NCBI GenBank assembly: GCA_013205085.1
Contig: JABMLH010000001.1
Span: 868,001-932,000, forward strand
Length of the DNA: 64,000 nt
Direction of reading: 5' to 3'
From: Microbacteriaceae bacterium VKM Ac-2854
Lineage (GTDB): Bacteria > Actinomycetota > Actinomycetes > Actinomycetales > Microbacteriaceae
The translations under genes and the position numbers were made by a program. The notes beneath the pieces were generated by a model. That model was not told where the DNA came from and did no database searches. It was given only the letters and a program-made list of their open reading frames with translations. This document shows positions 52,319 to 61,577 of this stretch, in pieces; within the stretch, counting starts at the first letter, position 1; every line of letters starts with the position of its first letter.

Positions 52319-53959
52319 TCAGGACTGGCTGAGCCAGATGTCGTTGGCTCGGAGCATGGACTCGCTGGTGAGCGCGAAGCCGTGCACCGCTTCGGAGCGG
52401 GCGAGGTACAGCACGCGTTCCTGGTAGGGGAAGACGACGCCCTGCTCGATCAGGTAGCTCTGCAGTTCGGCGTAGACCGTGTCGCGCTCGGCGCTCTCGA
52501 CGGCGGCGAAGCCCTCGTCGAAGAGGCGGCTGACCTCGGCGGCGGTGGCCGCATCCTGGCTGTTCTGCGCGATCGGCGCCTTCGAGATGGACTGGTCCAG
52601 CACGGAGGCGAGCACGCTCGGGTCGGCGCGGGTCTGGTAACGGACGGTCAGGTCGTAGTCGCCGGCGGCGAGACGTTCGGTCGCGACGGCCTGGGTGACG
52701 ACGTCGAGCACGAGGTCGATGCCGACCTCCTTCAGCTGCGCCTGGATGAGCTGGTCGCCGATGCCGGCCGCCGTGGTGGGGAAGACGAGGGTCAGCTTCT
52801 CGCCGTCCTTGTAGCGGTAGCCGTCGTCGCCGACGCGCCAACCGGCGTCGTCGAGGAGCTCCGCGGCGCCCTCGGGGTCGAAGGCCAGCAGTTCGGAGTT
52901 GTCCGCGTAGGACGGCGTCGAGGTGTCGTAGGCGGAGCTGACGACGGGGTAGCCGTCCCAGAAGACGGTGCTGGCGTAGCTGTCGTAGTCGATCGCCTTC
53001 GTGATGGCGCCGCGTACCTTCACATCCGCGAGCGGGCCGCCGTTCTTCACATTCGGGATGTAGCCCTGCGCGTTGCCGGGCAGCGAGCGCGACTCGATCG
53101 TGCCGCCCTCGGCCTCGATCCGGGCCTGGTCGGCCTCCGAGATCGGGGTGCGCGGCCAGGCGAGGTCGGTGCCCCCGCTGATCAGGTTGCCGACCCGGAC
53201 GCTGTCCTCCGGCACGTAGGAGACCTGGATGCCGTCCAGGTACGACTCGCCCTGGTTCTCGACGAGTGCCGAGGGCCAGGCGTAACCGTCGCGGCGCGAG
53301 AGCACCGCCTCGGTGTTCGCGACGTAGCTGTCCAGCACGAACAGGCCGGAGCCGACGAGGTCGCCCGCGCACCGCTCCTCCGCGGTCTTCGCGTAGGTGG
53401 CGGGGGAGAGGATGCCGAGGGTCGTGGTGGACGTCGCCTGCAGGAAGGACACGTTCGGGGTCGCGAAGGTCACCTTGACCGTGTCGTCGTCGACGACCTC
53501 GGTCGACTGATACCCCGCGAGGTAGGAGATGCCGAGATACGACGCGGCGCCGAGCGCGACGATGCCGTCGTACGCGGTCTTGACCGCGGTGGCGTCGAGG
53601 GCCGTGCCATCGCTGAAGGTGACGCCGTCGCGCAGGGTGAACACGAACTCGGTGGCGTCGTCACTCACCGTCCAGTCGGTCGCGAGCCACGGCACGATCT
53701 CGCCCGTCTCCGGGTCCTGGTCGGTGAGCGAGTCGGTGAAGTTGCGGGTGATACCGCGGTTCTCGATGAACGACACCTGGTTGGGGTCGATGCAGGATGC
53801 GGTGTCGGCGGAGTAGGACAACCGAAGCGTGCCGCCGGGAACCGGGCTCTCCGGCGTCGATTCGGTGGTGCTCGCGGCGGCGCTGCAGGCCGAGAGCAGC
53901 AAGGTGGCGGCGACGAGCACGGCGGGGGCGGCCAGGCGTCGACGGTGGGAGATGGGCAC
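52319..53959 (-). CDS. Oligopeptide/dipeptide-type substrate-binding lipoprotein (orphan)
   Basis: 546 aa. A lipobox (LLLSACSAA) leader and the family 5 extracellular solute-binding domain, with the usual FTDSLTDQDPETGEIVPWLATDW and DGVTFSDGTALDATAVKTAYD blocks. Family 5 proteins feed peptide, nickel or sugar-acid ABC importers. No permease or ATPase genes adjoin it, so its transporter must be elsewhere. The RraA-like gene 15 bases downstream suggests the ligand is a carboxylic acid or its conjugate. ATG at 53959. Confidence 0.9.
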   Translation of the reverse strand: MPISHRRRLAAPAVLVAATLLLSACSAAASTTESTPESPVPGGTLRLSYSADTASCIDPNQVSFIENRGITRNFTDSLTDQDPETGEIVPWLATDWTVSDDATEFVFTLRDGVTFSDGTALDATAVKTAYDGIVALGAASYLGISYLAGYQSTEVVDDDTVKVTFATPNVSFLQATSTTTLGILSPATYAKTAEERCAGDLVGSGLFVLDSYVANTEAVLSRRDGYAWPSALVENQGESYLDGIQVSYVPEDSVRVGNLISGGTDLAWPRTPISEADQARIEAEGGTIESRSLPGNAQGYIPNVKNGGPLADVKVRGAITKAIDYDSYASTVFWDGYPVVSSAYDTSTPSYADNSELLAFDPEGAAELLDDAGWRVGDDGYRYKDGEKLTLVFPTTAAGIGDQLIQAQLKEVGIDLVLDVVTQAVATERLAAGDYDLTVRYQTRADPSVLASVLDQSISKAPIAQNSQDAATAAEVSRLFDEGFAAVESAERDTVYAELQSYLIEQGVVFPYQERVLYLARSEAVHGFALTSESMLRANDIWLSQS

Positions 53960-54134
53960 GGTGCAGGGTCCTTTCGGGCGGTGATCGACCTCACCGTACG
54001 AGCCGGTTCACCCTCAGCGCGCCTCGGATCCGGACTGCGTGTCAACGTTTCTCCGCATGACGATTCGCGTTGCGACAGCTGAGCACGGTGTGATTTAACG
54101 GGACGCTGTCCAACTTTCGAAAGGCCCGCGCCGG

Positions 54135-55112
54135 ATGAACACGGTCTACGTCTCCGACCCCATCGATCGAGAAGCCCTGGCCGCGATCCGCGCCGAGGCG
54201 TCGGTGCTGCTCGGCTTCGGAGCGGGCGCGACGCCCTATCCGGCGGTCGCCGCGCGGGTCGACGCGGTGCTCACCCGGGGCCTGCGCGTCGATCGCGCTG
54301 CGATCGACGCCTCCCCGCGGCTGCGCATCATCGCCCGGCACGGGGTCGGCTTCGACGGCGTCGATGTCGTCGCCGCGACCGAACGAGGCATCTGGGTGAC
54401 CACAACACCCGGCTCCAATGCGGTCGCCGTCGCTGAGCACGTCTTCGCCCTCCTGCTCGAACTCGCCCGCGGCGTCGGCGCGGCGGACGCCGCCCTGCGC
54501 TGCGAGGGGCGACGATCGACGGCCGTCGGCTTCGAGCTGCGCGGAAAGCGGATCGGCATCGTCGGATTCGGTGCGATCGGCGGCCGCGTCGCGGCGATCG
54601 CGCACGGCTTCGGCCTCGAGGTGCTGGCGCACGACCCGCTCGCGTCCGGCGACGCCATCCGGGCCGCCGGCGCCGAGCCGCTGCCCCTCGCCGCGCTGCT
54701 GGCCGCATCCGATGTGCTGACTGTGCACGTCCCGCTGACGTCCTCGACCCGGTACCTCATCGACGTCGGGGCCATGAAGCCGGGAGCGATCCTGGTGAAC
54801 ACCTCGCGGGGTGGCGTGGTCGACGATCGAGCCGTCGTGGCCGCGATCCGGTCCGGTCACCTCGCGGGTGCCGCCCTGGACGTCCTCGAATCCGAGCACT
54901 GCCGCGGGGTTCATCCGCTCGCCCACCTCGGTTCGCCGCTGCCCGATCCGCGTCGGCTCGTCCTCACGCCGCACATCGCCGGCCAGACCGAGCAGGCCCT
55001 GCGACAGACCGGTCTGCGCGCGTGGGCGTCGATCCAGGCGGTGCTCGCGGGCCGAGAGCCGGCCGACGCGGTGAACCGTCCCGTCAGGGCGTCGTCGTCA
55101 GCAGAGCGGTGA
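54135..55112 (+). CDS. D-isomer-specific 2-hydroxyacid dehydrogenase
   Basis: 325 aa. The NAD-binding motif GIVGFGAIGG (about 141-150), the catalytic Arg in NTSRGGVVDD, Glu in ALDVLESEH and His in TPHIAGQT fit D-2-hydroxyacid dehydrogenases. It would oxidise a 2-hydroxy acid or reduce a 2-oxo acid. It diverges from the binding-protein gene and converges on the double-IclR gene, overlapping its end by 29 bases. Confidence 0.92.
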   Translation: MNTVYVSDPIDREALAAIRAEASVLLGFGAGATPYPAVAARVDAVLTRGLRVDRAAIDASPRLRIIARHGVGFDGVDVVAATERGIWVTTTPGSNAVAVAEHVFALLLELARGVGAADAALRCEGRRSTAVGFELRGKRIGIVGFGAIGGRVAAIAHGFGLEVLAHDPLASGDAIRAAGAEPLPLAALLAASDVLTVHVPLTSSTRYLIDVGAMKPGAILVNTSRGGVVDDRAVVAAIRSGHLAGAALDVLESEHCRGVHPLAHLGSPLPDPRRLVLTPHIAGQTEQALRQTGLRAWASIQAVLAGREPADAVNRPVRASSSAER

Positions 55113-56559
55113 TCCGCCCGGTCGTGGCGCTCACGGCCTGACCGATCGACTCGACGGCCGAGCGGTCGACGCGGCGGCGGGGCATCGTCACGGTCACCGA
55201 TCCGGCAACGGCGCCGTCGACGAAGTACGGCGCCGCGATGCCGAACGCCTCGGGGTAGCGCTCGCCCTCGCCGATGGCCCAGCCGCGTCGGCGGATCTCG
55301 GCGAGTTCCCGGAGCAGCTCCTCGCGGCCGGCGATCGTGCGCTCGGTCAGCCGACGCTTCGGCAGAGCGTCCACGAGCTCGGGCACCTGCGCCAGGATCG
55401 CCTTGCCGGATGCGCCCGCGTGTAACGGAACGTCCGTCTCGAGCACCGGCACGTAGCGGACGAAGCCTTGCCCGGGCGCGTTCCGGACGAGTCGAGCCCT
55501 GCGGCCGTCGAAGGCGATGAAGCCGACGGTCTCGCCCACGATCGCCGCCAATGAGGCGAGTTCATCGGCGACGAGGTCCTCATCACGGACCTCCGCACCC
55601 AGGATCGCCGCCCAGCGGAGCAGGAGTGACCCGGCGCTGAGCAGATCCTCGTTCTCTTCAGCGAGCAGCCCGAGCCGCTGACCGGCATCGACCAGCGAAG
55701 CCGTTGCGGCGGGTCCGGCGCCGATCGCCCGAGCGAGCGACCGTGATGACGCGCGCGTGACGGGCGTCCGCGCCAGCCGGGTGATCAGCCGATCGACGCG
55801 CTGCACGAACGTCGAGGCGGGCGTCGATTCCCGTGGGCCCGGCTCGACCGCCGCATCCCGCGCGGCGCGCATCGACGTCTGCAGCTCCTGAGCCACCGAC
55901 GAAGCGTGTTCGAGACCCGCCTCGATCGGTGCCGGGGTCTCGGCATCGATCGGTCGTGCGATCGAGACGGCGGCGGTGAGATCAGGCCCGAGGGCGATGC
56001 CGACCGCCAGAGCGGCCACGTCGGGCGCATGGCCACCCACGCTGACGGCAGCCCCGCGAGCGCGCGCCTCCTCGATGTCGGGACCGGTCCCCGGGTCGCG
56101 GATCGCGCGAATCGCGGTGCCCACCGGGTCCGCATGGAGCGCGAGGAGGTGGCCCGGCCGGATCGAGAACCGCAGAAAGGTGTCCGGCTCCCGGACGACG
56201 AGCACCGTGCCGCTCGTGTCGGCGCGCCCGGCCAGCGTCAGGAACGCGGTCGCGCCCTCCTGGTCGCGCAGCGCGGCGAGCTGAGACTGCGCCGTCACGA
56301 ACAGCGGATGATTGCGCTGCATCGCGCGGGCGATCACCCGGAGGCGAGGGCCGAGGCGGTACTGCGCCCGGTCGTCCTGTTGGGCGTAGTTGATCTCGAC
56401 CAGGCCGACCAGCGTCCGATGCGCGCTGGAACGGCTGGTGCCGACGTGCTCGGCGATCTCGCGGACACCCCAGGAACGAGACTGCGTGATCAGAGCATCG
56501 AGGATGCCGATCACGTCGCCGAGGCCGCGGCGTCGATCGTCTTCGCTGGCGGCTGGCAC
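55084..56559 (-). CDS. Double IclR-family regulator
   Basis: About 491 aa, twice the usual IclR length. The first module has a winged HTH (GVREIAEHVGTSRSSAHRTL) and effector domain; a second module has a degenerate HTH (about 250-320, LARAIGAGPAATASLVDAG) and a complete effector domain with LHAGASGKAILA and EAFGIAAPYFVDGAVAGSV-type motifs. Probably controls the neighbouring 2-hydroxyacid genes. The start is uncertain: GTG at 56559 or 56604. Confidence 0.8.
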   Translation of the reverse strand: MPAASEDDRRRGLGDVIGILDALITQSRSWGVREIAEHVGTSRSSAHRTLVGLVEINYAQQDDRAQYRLGPRLRVIARAMQRNHPLFVTAQSQLAALRDQEGATAFLTLAGRADTSGTVLVVREPDTFLRFSIRPGHLLALHADPVGTAIRAIRDPGTGPDIEEARARGAAVSVGGHAPDVAALAVGIALGPDLTAAVSIARPIDAETPAPIEAGLEHASSVAQELQTSMRAARDAAVEPGPRESTPASTFVQRVDRLITRLARTPVTRASSRSLARAIGAGPAATASLVDAGQRLGLLAEENEDLLSAGSLLLRWAAILGAEVRDEDLVADELASLAAIVGETVGFIAFDGRRARLVRNAPGQGFVRYVPVLETDVPLHAGASGKAILAQVPELVDALPKRRLTERTIAGREELLRELAEIRRRGWAIGEGERYPEAFGIAAPYFVDGAVAGSVTVTMPRRRVDRSAVESIGQAVSATTGRITALLTTTP

Positions 56560-56626
56560 GCGAGCAGTATTCCACGGCCGACGTCGACGATCGGTCCCGG
56601 CCACGACACGCGACGTTACCGGCGCA

Positions 56627-57595
56627 TCAGGACCCGCGCGGGGATCGCTTCGCGCCGCGTGGAACCAGTGGTCCGTCTTGCCGGGCCGACACCTGCTGGA
56701 TGACTTTCCGCGCGAGGCGCATGAACTCGCGGGTCGCGGGCGAGATCGCGGCGTTGCGCCGGGTGACGAACGCGTAGTGCTCGACGATCGGCGGGTCGAG
56801 CAGTGCCCAGTGCAGGCCGCGCTCCTGGATGACGGATCGGCCGACGAAGTAGGACACGAGGGAGTCGCCGACGCCCTGCGCGGCGAGTTCGAGGGCGTGC
56901 GTCTGGAACTCGACCTCGATCATCGGGTCCAACGTGACGCCCGCCTGCTGCGCGTTGGCGAGGAGTGAGACGCGCAGCGGATCGTCCGTCGACCATCGCG
57001 CCTCCGACAGGATCAGGGGGCGCGTCGCCAAGGTCTTGATGCCGATCGGGCCGCGGGCGCGTTCCTCGTCGACGGAGACGTAGACCACGGAATCGGTGAA
57101 GACCGGCGGCGTCAGATCCAGTTCGCGATCATCGACCGGGAGTTGCACGATGCCGGCCTCGAGCTCGCCCGAGCGGACCGCGTCGGCGACCTCCGCGGAG
57201 TTCAGACCGATCACGCGGATGCGGACCGAGGGGTGCAGCTCGTGGAATTCCCTGATCAGATCGGTCAACAAGTAGAGGTGCGCGCTGTTGAAGGTGCCGA
57301 ACGAGACGGTTCCCTCCTCGAGCGCCTGAACGCCGCGGCCGGATTCCGCGAAGCGCTCGGCCTCCGCCAGCACGCGTTCCGCCAGGGGGAGCAACTGCTT
57401 GCCGGCATCCGTGAGCAGGAGTCGCCGAGAGGTGCGGGTGAACAGGGTGAGGTCGAGGCTGCGTTCGAGCACGCCGATCTGCTCGGACAGGCTCGGCTGG
57501 GCGATGTGGCGCTCGTTCGCGGCGGCGGCGAACGTGCCGAGTCGGGCGGCGCAGACGAAGTAGTCGAGCTGGCGCAGGGTCGGCATCGACGGCAT
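56627..57595 (-). CDS. LysR-family regulator of the SDR/ABC/monooxygenase cluster
   Basis: 322 aa. HTH LRQLDYFVCAARLGTFAAAANERHIAQPSLSEQIGVLE; effector domain with GTVSFGTFNSAHLYLLTDLIREF. CynR/OxyR-like organisation. Divergent from the SDR genes, so likely their activator. The ATG at 57595 is preceded by AAAGGGG. Confidence 0.91.
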   Translation of the reverse strand: MPSMPTLRQLDYFVCAARLGTFAAAANERHIAQPSLSEQIGVLERSLDLTLFTRTSRRLLLTDAGKQLLPLAERVLAEAERFAESGRGVQALEEGTVSFGTFNSAHLYLLTDLIREFHELHPSVRIRVIGLNSAEVADAVRSGELEAGIVQLPVDDRELDLTPPVFTDSVVYVSVDEERARGPIGIKTLATRPLILSEARWSTDDPLRVSLLANAQQAGVTLDPMIEVEFQTHALELAAQGVGDSLVSYFVGRSVIQERGLHWALLDPPIVEHYAFVTRRNAAISPATREFMRLARKVIQQVSARQDGPLVPRGAKRSPRGS

Positions 57596-57633
57596 TCGGC
57601 CGCCCCTTTCAATAGCTTTTTCCTTGAGTAGGC

Positions 57634-57651
57634 CAATCGTAATGAGTATTG
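57634..57651. promoter_or_regulatory. Candidate LysR site
   Basis: CAAT (57634-57637) and ATTG (57648-57651) form an inverted repeat with a 10-base spacer in the AT-richer part of the gap between lysR and the first SDR gene. Position and form fit a LysR target; not verified. Confidence 0.35.
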
Positions 57652-57725
57652 CCCTGATTCTGAGCCGCTGGTGTGCTGTTCCCACACCGAAAGCGGTGCA
57701 CGAGTCACGAGGAGACAGCGATCAG

Positions 57726-58445
57726 ATGAGCCACACGAGAGAACGCGTCGCCGTGGTCACGGGCGCCGGCAGCGGCATGGGCAGCAGCGCCGCCGCCGTG
57801 TTCCTGCGCGAGGGATGGACCGTCGTCGCGCTGGACGTCGCCCCGGTCGACGAGAACGTCGTCGGCCCCGGTCGGTTGATCTCCGCGGTGGCCGATGTGC
57901 GCTCGCGCGACGCCGTGCGCGCGGCGATCACGGAGGCGCTGCCCGCGGGGCAGGCCATCGACGTCGTCGCGAACATCGCCGGGATCTATCCGCCATCGAC
58001 CCTCGCCGACTTCGCGGAGGACACCTACCGCCGGATCTTCGACATCAACGTCCTCGGCGTCCTCAACGTGATCGCCGAGGCGGTGCCGCGGATGAGTGCC
58101 GGCGGCGCCGTCGTGAACTTCGCCTCCGTCGACGCGTTCACGGTCTCGCCCGGTCAGCTGCTCTACGGCGCGTCCAAGGCCGCCGTCGTGATGCTGACCA
58201 AGGAGCTCGCGCTCGAACTCGCTCCCCAGGGAATCCGCGTGAATGCGATCGCGCCCGGCTGGGTCGCGACCCCGGGCAACGCCGCGACCGGGCGGATGGA
58301 CGCCGCCGCCGCGTCGATCCCGCTCGGCCGCGTCGCGCAGCCCGAAGAGATCGCCGAGTGGGTGTGGCTCCTCTCGCACGGCGAGCACGCGGCCTTTATG
58401 ACGGGGGAGACCCTCGTGCTCTCCGGCGGGGACGTGATGCGCTGA
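57726..58445 (+). CDS. Short-chain dehydrogenase/reductase (first)
   Basis: 239 aa. NAD(P)-binding [14 protein letters not shown] (10-23), catalytic Ser134, Tyr147 and Lys151 (YGASK). Classical SDR; acidic residue after the second strand (ALDVAP) suggests NAD. First of the plus-strand cluster and coupled to the second SDR by a one-base overlap. The substrate is unknown but is probably an alcohol or ketone. Confidence 0.92.
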   Translation: MSHTRERVAVVTGAGSGMGSSAAAVFLREGWTVVALDVAPVDENVVGPGRLISAVADVRSRDAVRAAITEALPAGQAIDVVANIAGIYPPSTLADFAEDTYRRIFDINVLGVLNVIAEAVPRMSAGGAVVNFASVDAFTVSPGQLLYGASKAAVVMLTKELALELAPQGIRVNAIAPGWVATPGNAATGRMDAAAASIPLGRVAQPEEIAEWVWLLSHGEHAAFMTGETLVLSGGDVMR

Positions 58446-59143
58446 TGACGATCGTGATCACCGGGGCCGCTCGCGGCCAGGGTGCCGCGCACGCCCGGCA
58501 CCTCGCCTCGCTCGGCCACGCGGTCGTGCTCACCGACGTCCTCGACGGGGCCGGCGCATCGACCGCAGCCGAGATCCGAGCCGCGGGCGGCGACGCCCAC
58601 TACCGCCACCTCGACGTGTCCGACGAGGACGCCTGGGCAGCCCTCGCGGCCGAACTCGACACCGTCACCGGCCTGGTGAACAACGCCGGCGTCCTCCGCT
58701 ACGCGCCGCTGGGCGAGACCACCCTCGCCGCGTGGGAGCTGCACCACCGCATCAACACCGTCGGACCGTTCCTCGGGATCAAGCACCTGGCTGCGCGGAT
58801 GGGCGCGGGCGGGTCCATCGTCAACGTGGCGTCGACGGCCGCGCTGTCCGGAGCTGCCGGCTACGGCGCCTACAGCTCCTCGAAGGCGGCGCTGCTCGGC
58901 CTGACCCGCGTCGCCGCCGCGGAGTACGCCCCGCTGGTTCGGGTGAACGCGATCTGCCCCGGTGGCGTCGCGACGCCGATGAACGATGACGAACCGGCCG
59001 GCGGCAGCAGCAGTTCCGCCCCGCTCGGGCGTCGCGCCCAGCCCGATGAGATCTCACCCCTCATCGCCTTCCTCCTCTCCGACGCCGCGTCGTTCGTCAC
59101 GGGGGCCGTCTGGCCCATCGACGGCGGACTCACCGCGGTCTGA
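58445..59143 (+). CDS. Short-chain dehydrogenase/reductase (second)
   Basis: 232 aa with [16 protein letters not shown] (5-20), the NNAG motif, Ser130 and Tyr143/Lys147 (YSSSK). Asp31 in LTDVLD after the second strand favours NAD. It resembles 3-alpha/beta-hydroxysteroid or cyclohexanol-type SDRs. Its start overlaps the preceding stop. Confidence 0.92.
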   Translation: MTIVITGAARGQGAAHARHLASLGHAVVLTDVLDGAGASTAAEIRAAGGDAHYRHLDVSDEDAWAALAAELDTVTGLVNNAGVLRYAPLGETTLAAWELHHRINTVGPFLGIKHLAARMGAGGSIVNVASTAALSGAAGYGAYSSSKAALLGLTRVAAAEYAPLVRVNAICPGGVATPMNDDEPAGGSSSSAPLGRRAQPDEISPLIAFLLSDAASFVTGAVWPIDGGLTAV

Positions 59144-59144
59144 A

Positions 59145-59189
59145 CCTTCCTCCCTCACCTTCCTCCCTCCCTCACCTCCCTCCCTCACA
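59145..59189. repeat. Short CTCCCT-rich tandem repeat
   Basis: Imperfect repeats of CTTCCTCCCTCAC type (three units of 13-17 bases) fill the gap between the second SDR and the binding protein gene. Pyrimidine-rich on the coding strand; a simple repeat prone to slippage. Confidence 0.7.
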
Positions 59190-59211
59190 GCACCAAGAAA
59201 CGGACCCGATC

Positions 59212-60084
59212 ATGTTCCGCTCCCGCCTCACCCGTCGCCTGACCACCGCGTTCGCCGTCGCCGGCGTCGCCACGCTCGCCCTCGCCGGCTGCTCCTCCGC
59301 CAGCATCGCCTCGGCCGTCGCCGACGACTGCACGCCGGCGGATGCCGGGCTCACCACCTACACGGAGGGCACGCTCACGGTCGGCGTCCCCGAGAACCCG
59401 CCGTACACGCAGACCTCCGGCTCCGACGCCTCCGGCCTCGAGATCGAGATCGTGAAGAAACTCGCCGCCGCGGAGTGCCTCGACCTCGCCTACGTGCCGA
59501 TCACCTACGCGAACGGCATCCCGATGATCAGCGAGCAGAAGAAGACCGACATGATCACCGGCGGCTGGTACGTCACCGAGGCGCGCGCCGAGCAGGTCGG
59601 TTTCACCACGCCGACCTACTACGACTCGATGGCGATCATCTCGAAGGACGGCATCGACACCGTCGACGGCCTCGAAGGCATCGGCGCCGTCGGCAGCGGC
59701 GCCGGTTTCTCCTGGGAGGCCGACATGAGCGCGATCCTCGGCGGCGAATTCTCGAACTACCCCGGCACCGTCGAGATGAAGCAGGACCTGCAGAGCGGTC
59801 GCATCCAGGCCGCGCTCGACGGCTACGCGGTCGCCAAGTACGCGTACAAGGACACCGACTTCCAGGTCGAGGTCGCGCAGCCGGATGACCGGGTCGCCAT
59901 CACCACGAGCGCCCCCGTCGCCGCCTTCCCGATCGCCAAGGAGAACACCGCCCTCTCGGACGCGTTCAGTGCGCTGATCGACCAGTACCGCGAGGACGGC
60001 ACTCTGGCCGGCTTCCTCGCCGACTACGACCTCGACGCCTCGCTGCTGATCCCGGCCGACGTGGCCGCCACCTCCCTCCGCTAG
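59212..60084 (+). CDS. Amino-acid-type ABC transporter substrate-binding lipoprotein
   Basis: 290 aa. The leader ends in LALAGCSSA, a lipobox. The family 3 domain has GTLTVGVPENPPYTQ, GLEIEIVKKLAAAE and TGGWYVTEARAEQVGFTTPTYYDS. It binds the substrate for the importer encoded by the next three genes. The ligand need not be an amino acid. A perfect hairpin follows the stop. Confidence 0.92.
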   Translation: MFRSRLTRRLTTAFAVAGVATLALAGCSSASIASAVADDCTPADAGLTTYTEGTLTVGVPENPPYTQTSGSDASGLEIEIVKKLAAAECLDLAYVPITYANGIPMISEQKKTDMITGGWYVTEARAEQVGFTTPTYYDSMAIISKDGIDTVDGLEGIGAVGSGAGFSWEADMSAILGGEFSNYPGTVEMKQDLQSGRIQAALDGYAVAKYAYKDTDFQVEVAQPDDRVAITTSAPVAAFPIAKENTALSDAFSALIDQYREDGTLAGFLADYDLDASLLIPADVAATSLR

Positions 60085-60094
60085 ACCTCTCCCC

Positions 60095-60130
60095 GCGGGG
60101 TGCCCGGATCGATGGATCCGGGCACCCCGC
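60095..60130 (+). terminator. 16-base perfect hairpin between binding protein and ATPase genes
   Basis: 60095-60110 (GCGGGGTGCCCGGATC) pairs perfectly with 60115-60130, with a GATG loop. Such a hairpin within an ABC operon probably gives partial termination or protects the upstream mRNA, raising binding-protein yield. Confidence 0.7.
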
Positions 60131-60151
60131 CCGACACCGAGGAGAGACCCC

Positions 60152-60937
60152 ATGGGCGTCCCCCTGCTCACCAAGCCGAACGAGCTCCCGCTCGCCGGCG
60201 TCCAGCTCACGAACATCTCCAAGAGCTTCGGCGACAACCTGGTGCTCGACGACATCTCGATGACCGTCGCCCCCGGCAGCGTCACCGCGCTGATCGGTCC
60301 GTCCGGCTCCGGCAAGAGCACCCTGCTGCGCTGCGTGAACCTGCTGGAGATCCCGGACGCGGGCACCATCACGGTCGGCTCGAAGTCCGTCGAGGCCGGT
60401 CACCGCCTCGCCGAGCGCGACCTGCTCGCCCTGCGTCGCCAGGTGGGCATGGTGTTCCAGTCCTTCAACCTGTTCCCGCACTTCAGCGTGCTGCGCAACA
60501 TCGCCTTCCCGCAGGAGAAGATCCTCGGCCGCAGCCGCGAGGAGGCGGAAGCGCGAGCGCTCACGCTGCTCGAGCGCGTAGGCCTGAAGGACAAGGCGCA
60601 CCAGCACCCCGGCAAGTGCTCCGGCGGCCAGCAGCAGCGGATCGCGATCGTGCGCGCGCTCGCCTTAGATCCGAAGGCGATGCTGTTCGACGAGCCCACC
60701 AGTGCGCTCGACCCCGAGGTCGGCATCGAGGTGCTCGCCGTGATGCGCGAGCTCGCCGATACCGGCATGACCATGATCGTCGTCACCCATGAGATGCAGT
60801 TCGCTCGCGACGTCGGCGACCACCTGGTGGTGATGGCGGACGGGCACATCATCGAGGAGGGCGAGCCGAACGCCGTGATGTCCGACCCGCGCGAGGAACG
60901 CACCCGCCGCTTCCTCAGTGCCGTGCTGGAACGCTGA
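60152..60937 (+). CDS. Amino-acid-type ABC transporter ATP-binding protein
   Basis: 261 aa with Walker A GPSGSGKST, Q-loop [12 protein letters not shown], Walker [14 protein letters not shown] and H-loop VVTHE. The ABC signature reads CSGGQQQR instead of LSGGQQQR, a first-position change that is tolerated in this group. Energises the importer with the two permeases that follow. Confidence 0.93.
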   Translation: MGVPLLTKPNELPLAGVQLTNISKSFGDNLVLDDISMTVAPGSVTALIGPSGSGKSTLLRCVNLLEIPDAGTITVGSKSVEAGHRLAERDLLALRRQVGMVFQSFNLFPHFSVLRNIAFPQEKILGRSREEAEARALTLLERVGLKDKAHQHPGKCSGGQQQRIAIVRALALDPKAMLFDEPTSALDPEVGIEVLAVMRELADTGMTMIVVTHEMQFARDVGDHLVVMADGHIIEEGEPNAVMSDPREERTRRFLSAVLER

Positions 60938-60938
60938 G

Positions 60939-61577
60939 ATGGAGTTGCTCCTCGCCGTCCTGGCCGGGCTGCCGCTCACCCTGCTCGTGACCGCCGCGGC
61001 GTTCCTGATCGGGCTCGTGCTCGGTGTGCCGATCATGCTCGGGCTGCGCTCGCGCCTGGTCCCGGTGCGTCTGGCGACGCGCCTCCTGGTCGATCTGATC
61101 CGGGGCGTGCCGACCATCGTCTGGCTGTTCCTGCTCTACTTCGGCGTCTCGATCGGAACGTTCCGCTTCGACTCGCTGACCGCGGCGATCGTGGGTCTCG
61201 GCATCATCTCCGCCGCGTACCTCGCCGAGATCTACCGCGGCGCGTTCCAGACACTGGCGAAGGGGCAGAGCGAGGCCGCGCAGGCCCTCGGCTTCGGCCG
61301 CGGCACCACCTTCGTTCGCATCCTCGCGCCGCAGGCGATCCGCACGGCGCTGCCTTCGCTGACCTCTTACTTGCTCGCGCTGGTGAAGGACTCGTCGATC
61401 GCCTCCACCATCGGCGTCGCCGAGATCGTCTTCACCGCGACCACCGTCGCCCGGCAGAACCCCGATTCCGCCGGCCTCACCCCGTTCTTCCTGGCCGCGG
61501 CCGTCTACCTCGTGGTGAGCATCCCGCTCGCCGTGGTCGCCCGCCGGCTCGATACCCGCCTGCGGAGGTCGTTCTGA
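60939..61577 (+). CDS. Amino-acid-type ABC transporter permease (first)
   Basis: 212 aa, five helices and EAA loop EAAQALGFGRGTTFVRILAPQAIR. IRGVPTIVWLFLLYFGV is the polar amino acid permease block. It starts one base after the ATPase stop and overlaps the second permease by one base. Confidence 0.92.
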   Translation: MELLLAVLAGLPLTLLVTAAAFLIGLVLGVPIMLGLRSRLVPVRLATRLLVDLIRGVPTIVWLFLLYFGVSIGTFRFDSLTAAIVGLGIISAAYLAEIYRGAFQTLAKGQSEAAQALGFGRGTTFVRILAPQAIRTALPSLTSYLLALVKDSSIASTIGVAEIVFTATTVARQNPDSAGLTPFFLAAAVYLVVSIPLAVVARRLDTRLRRSF

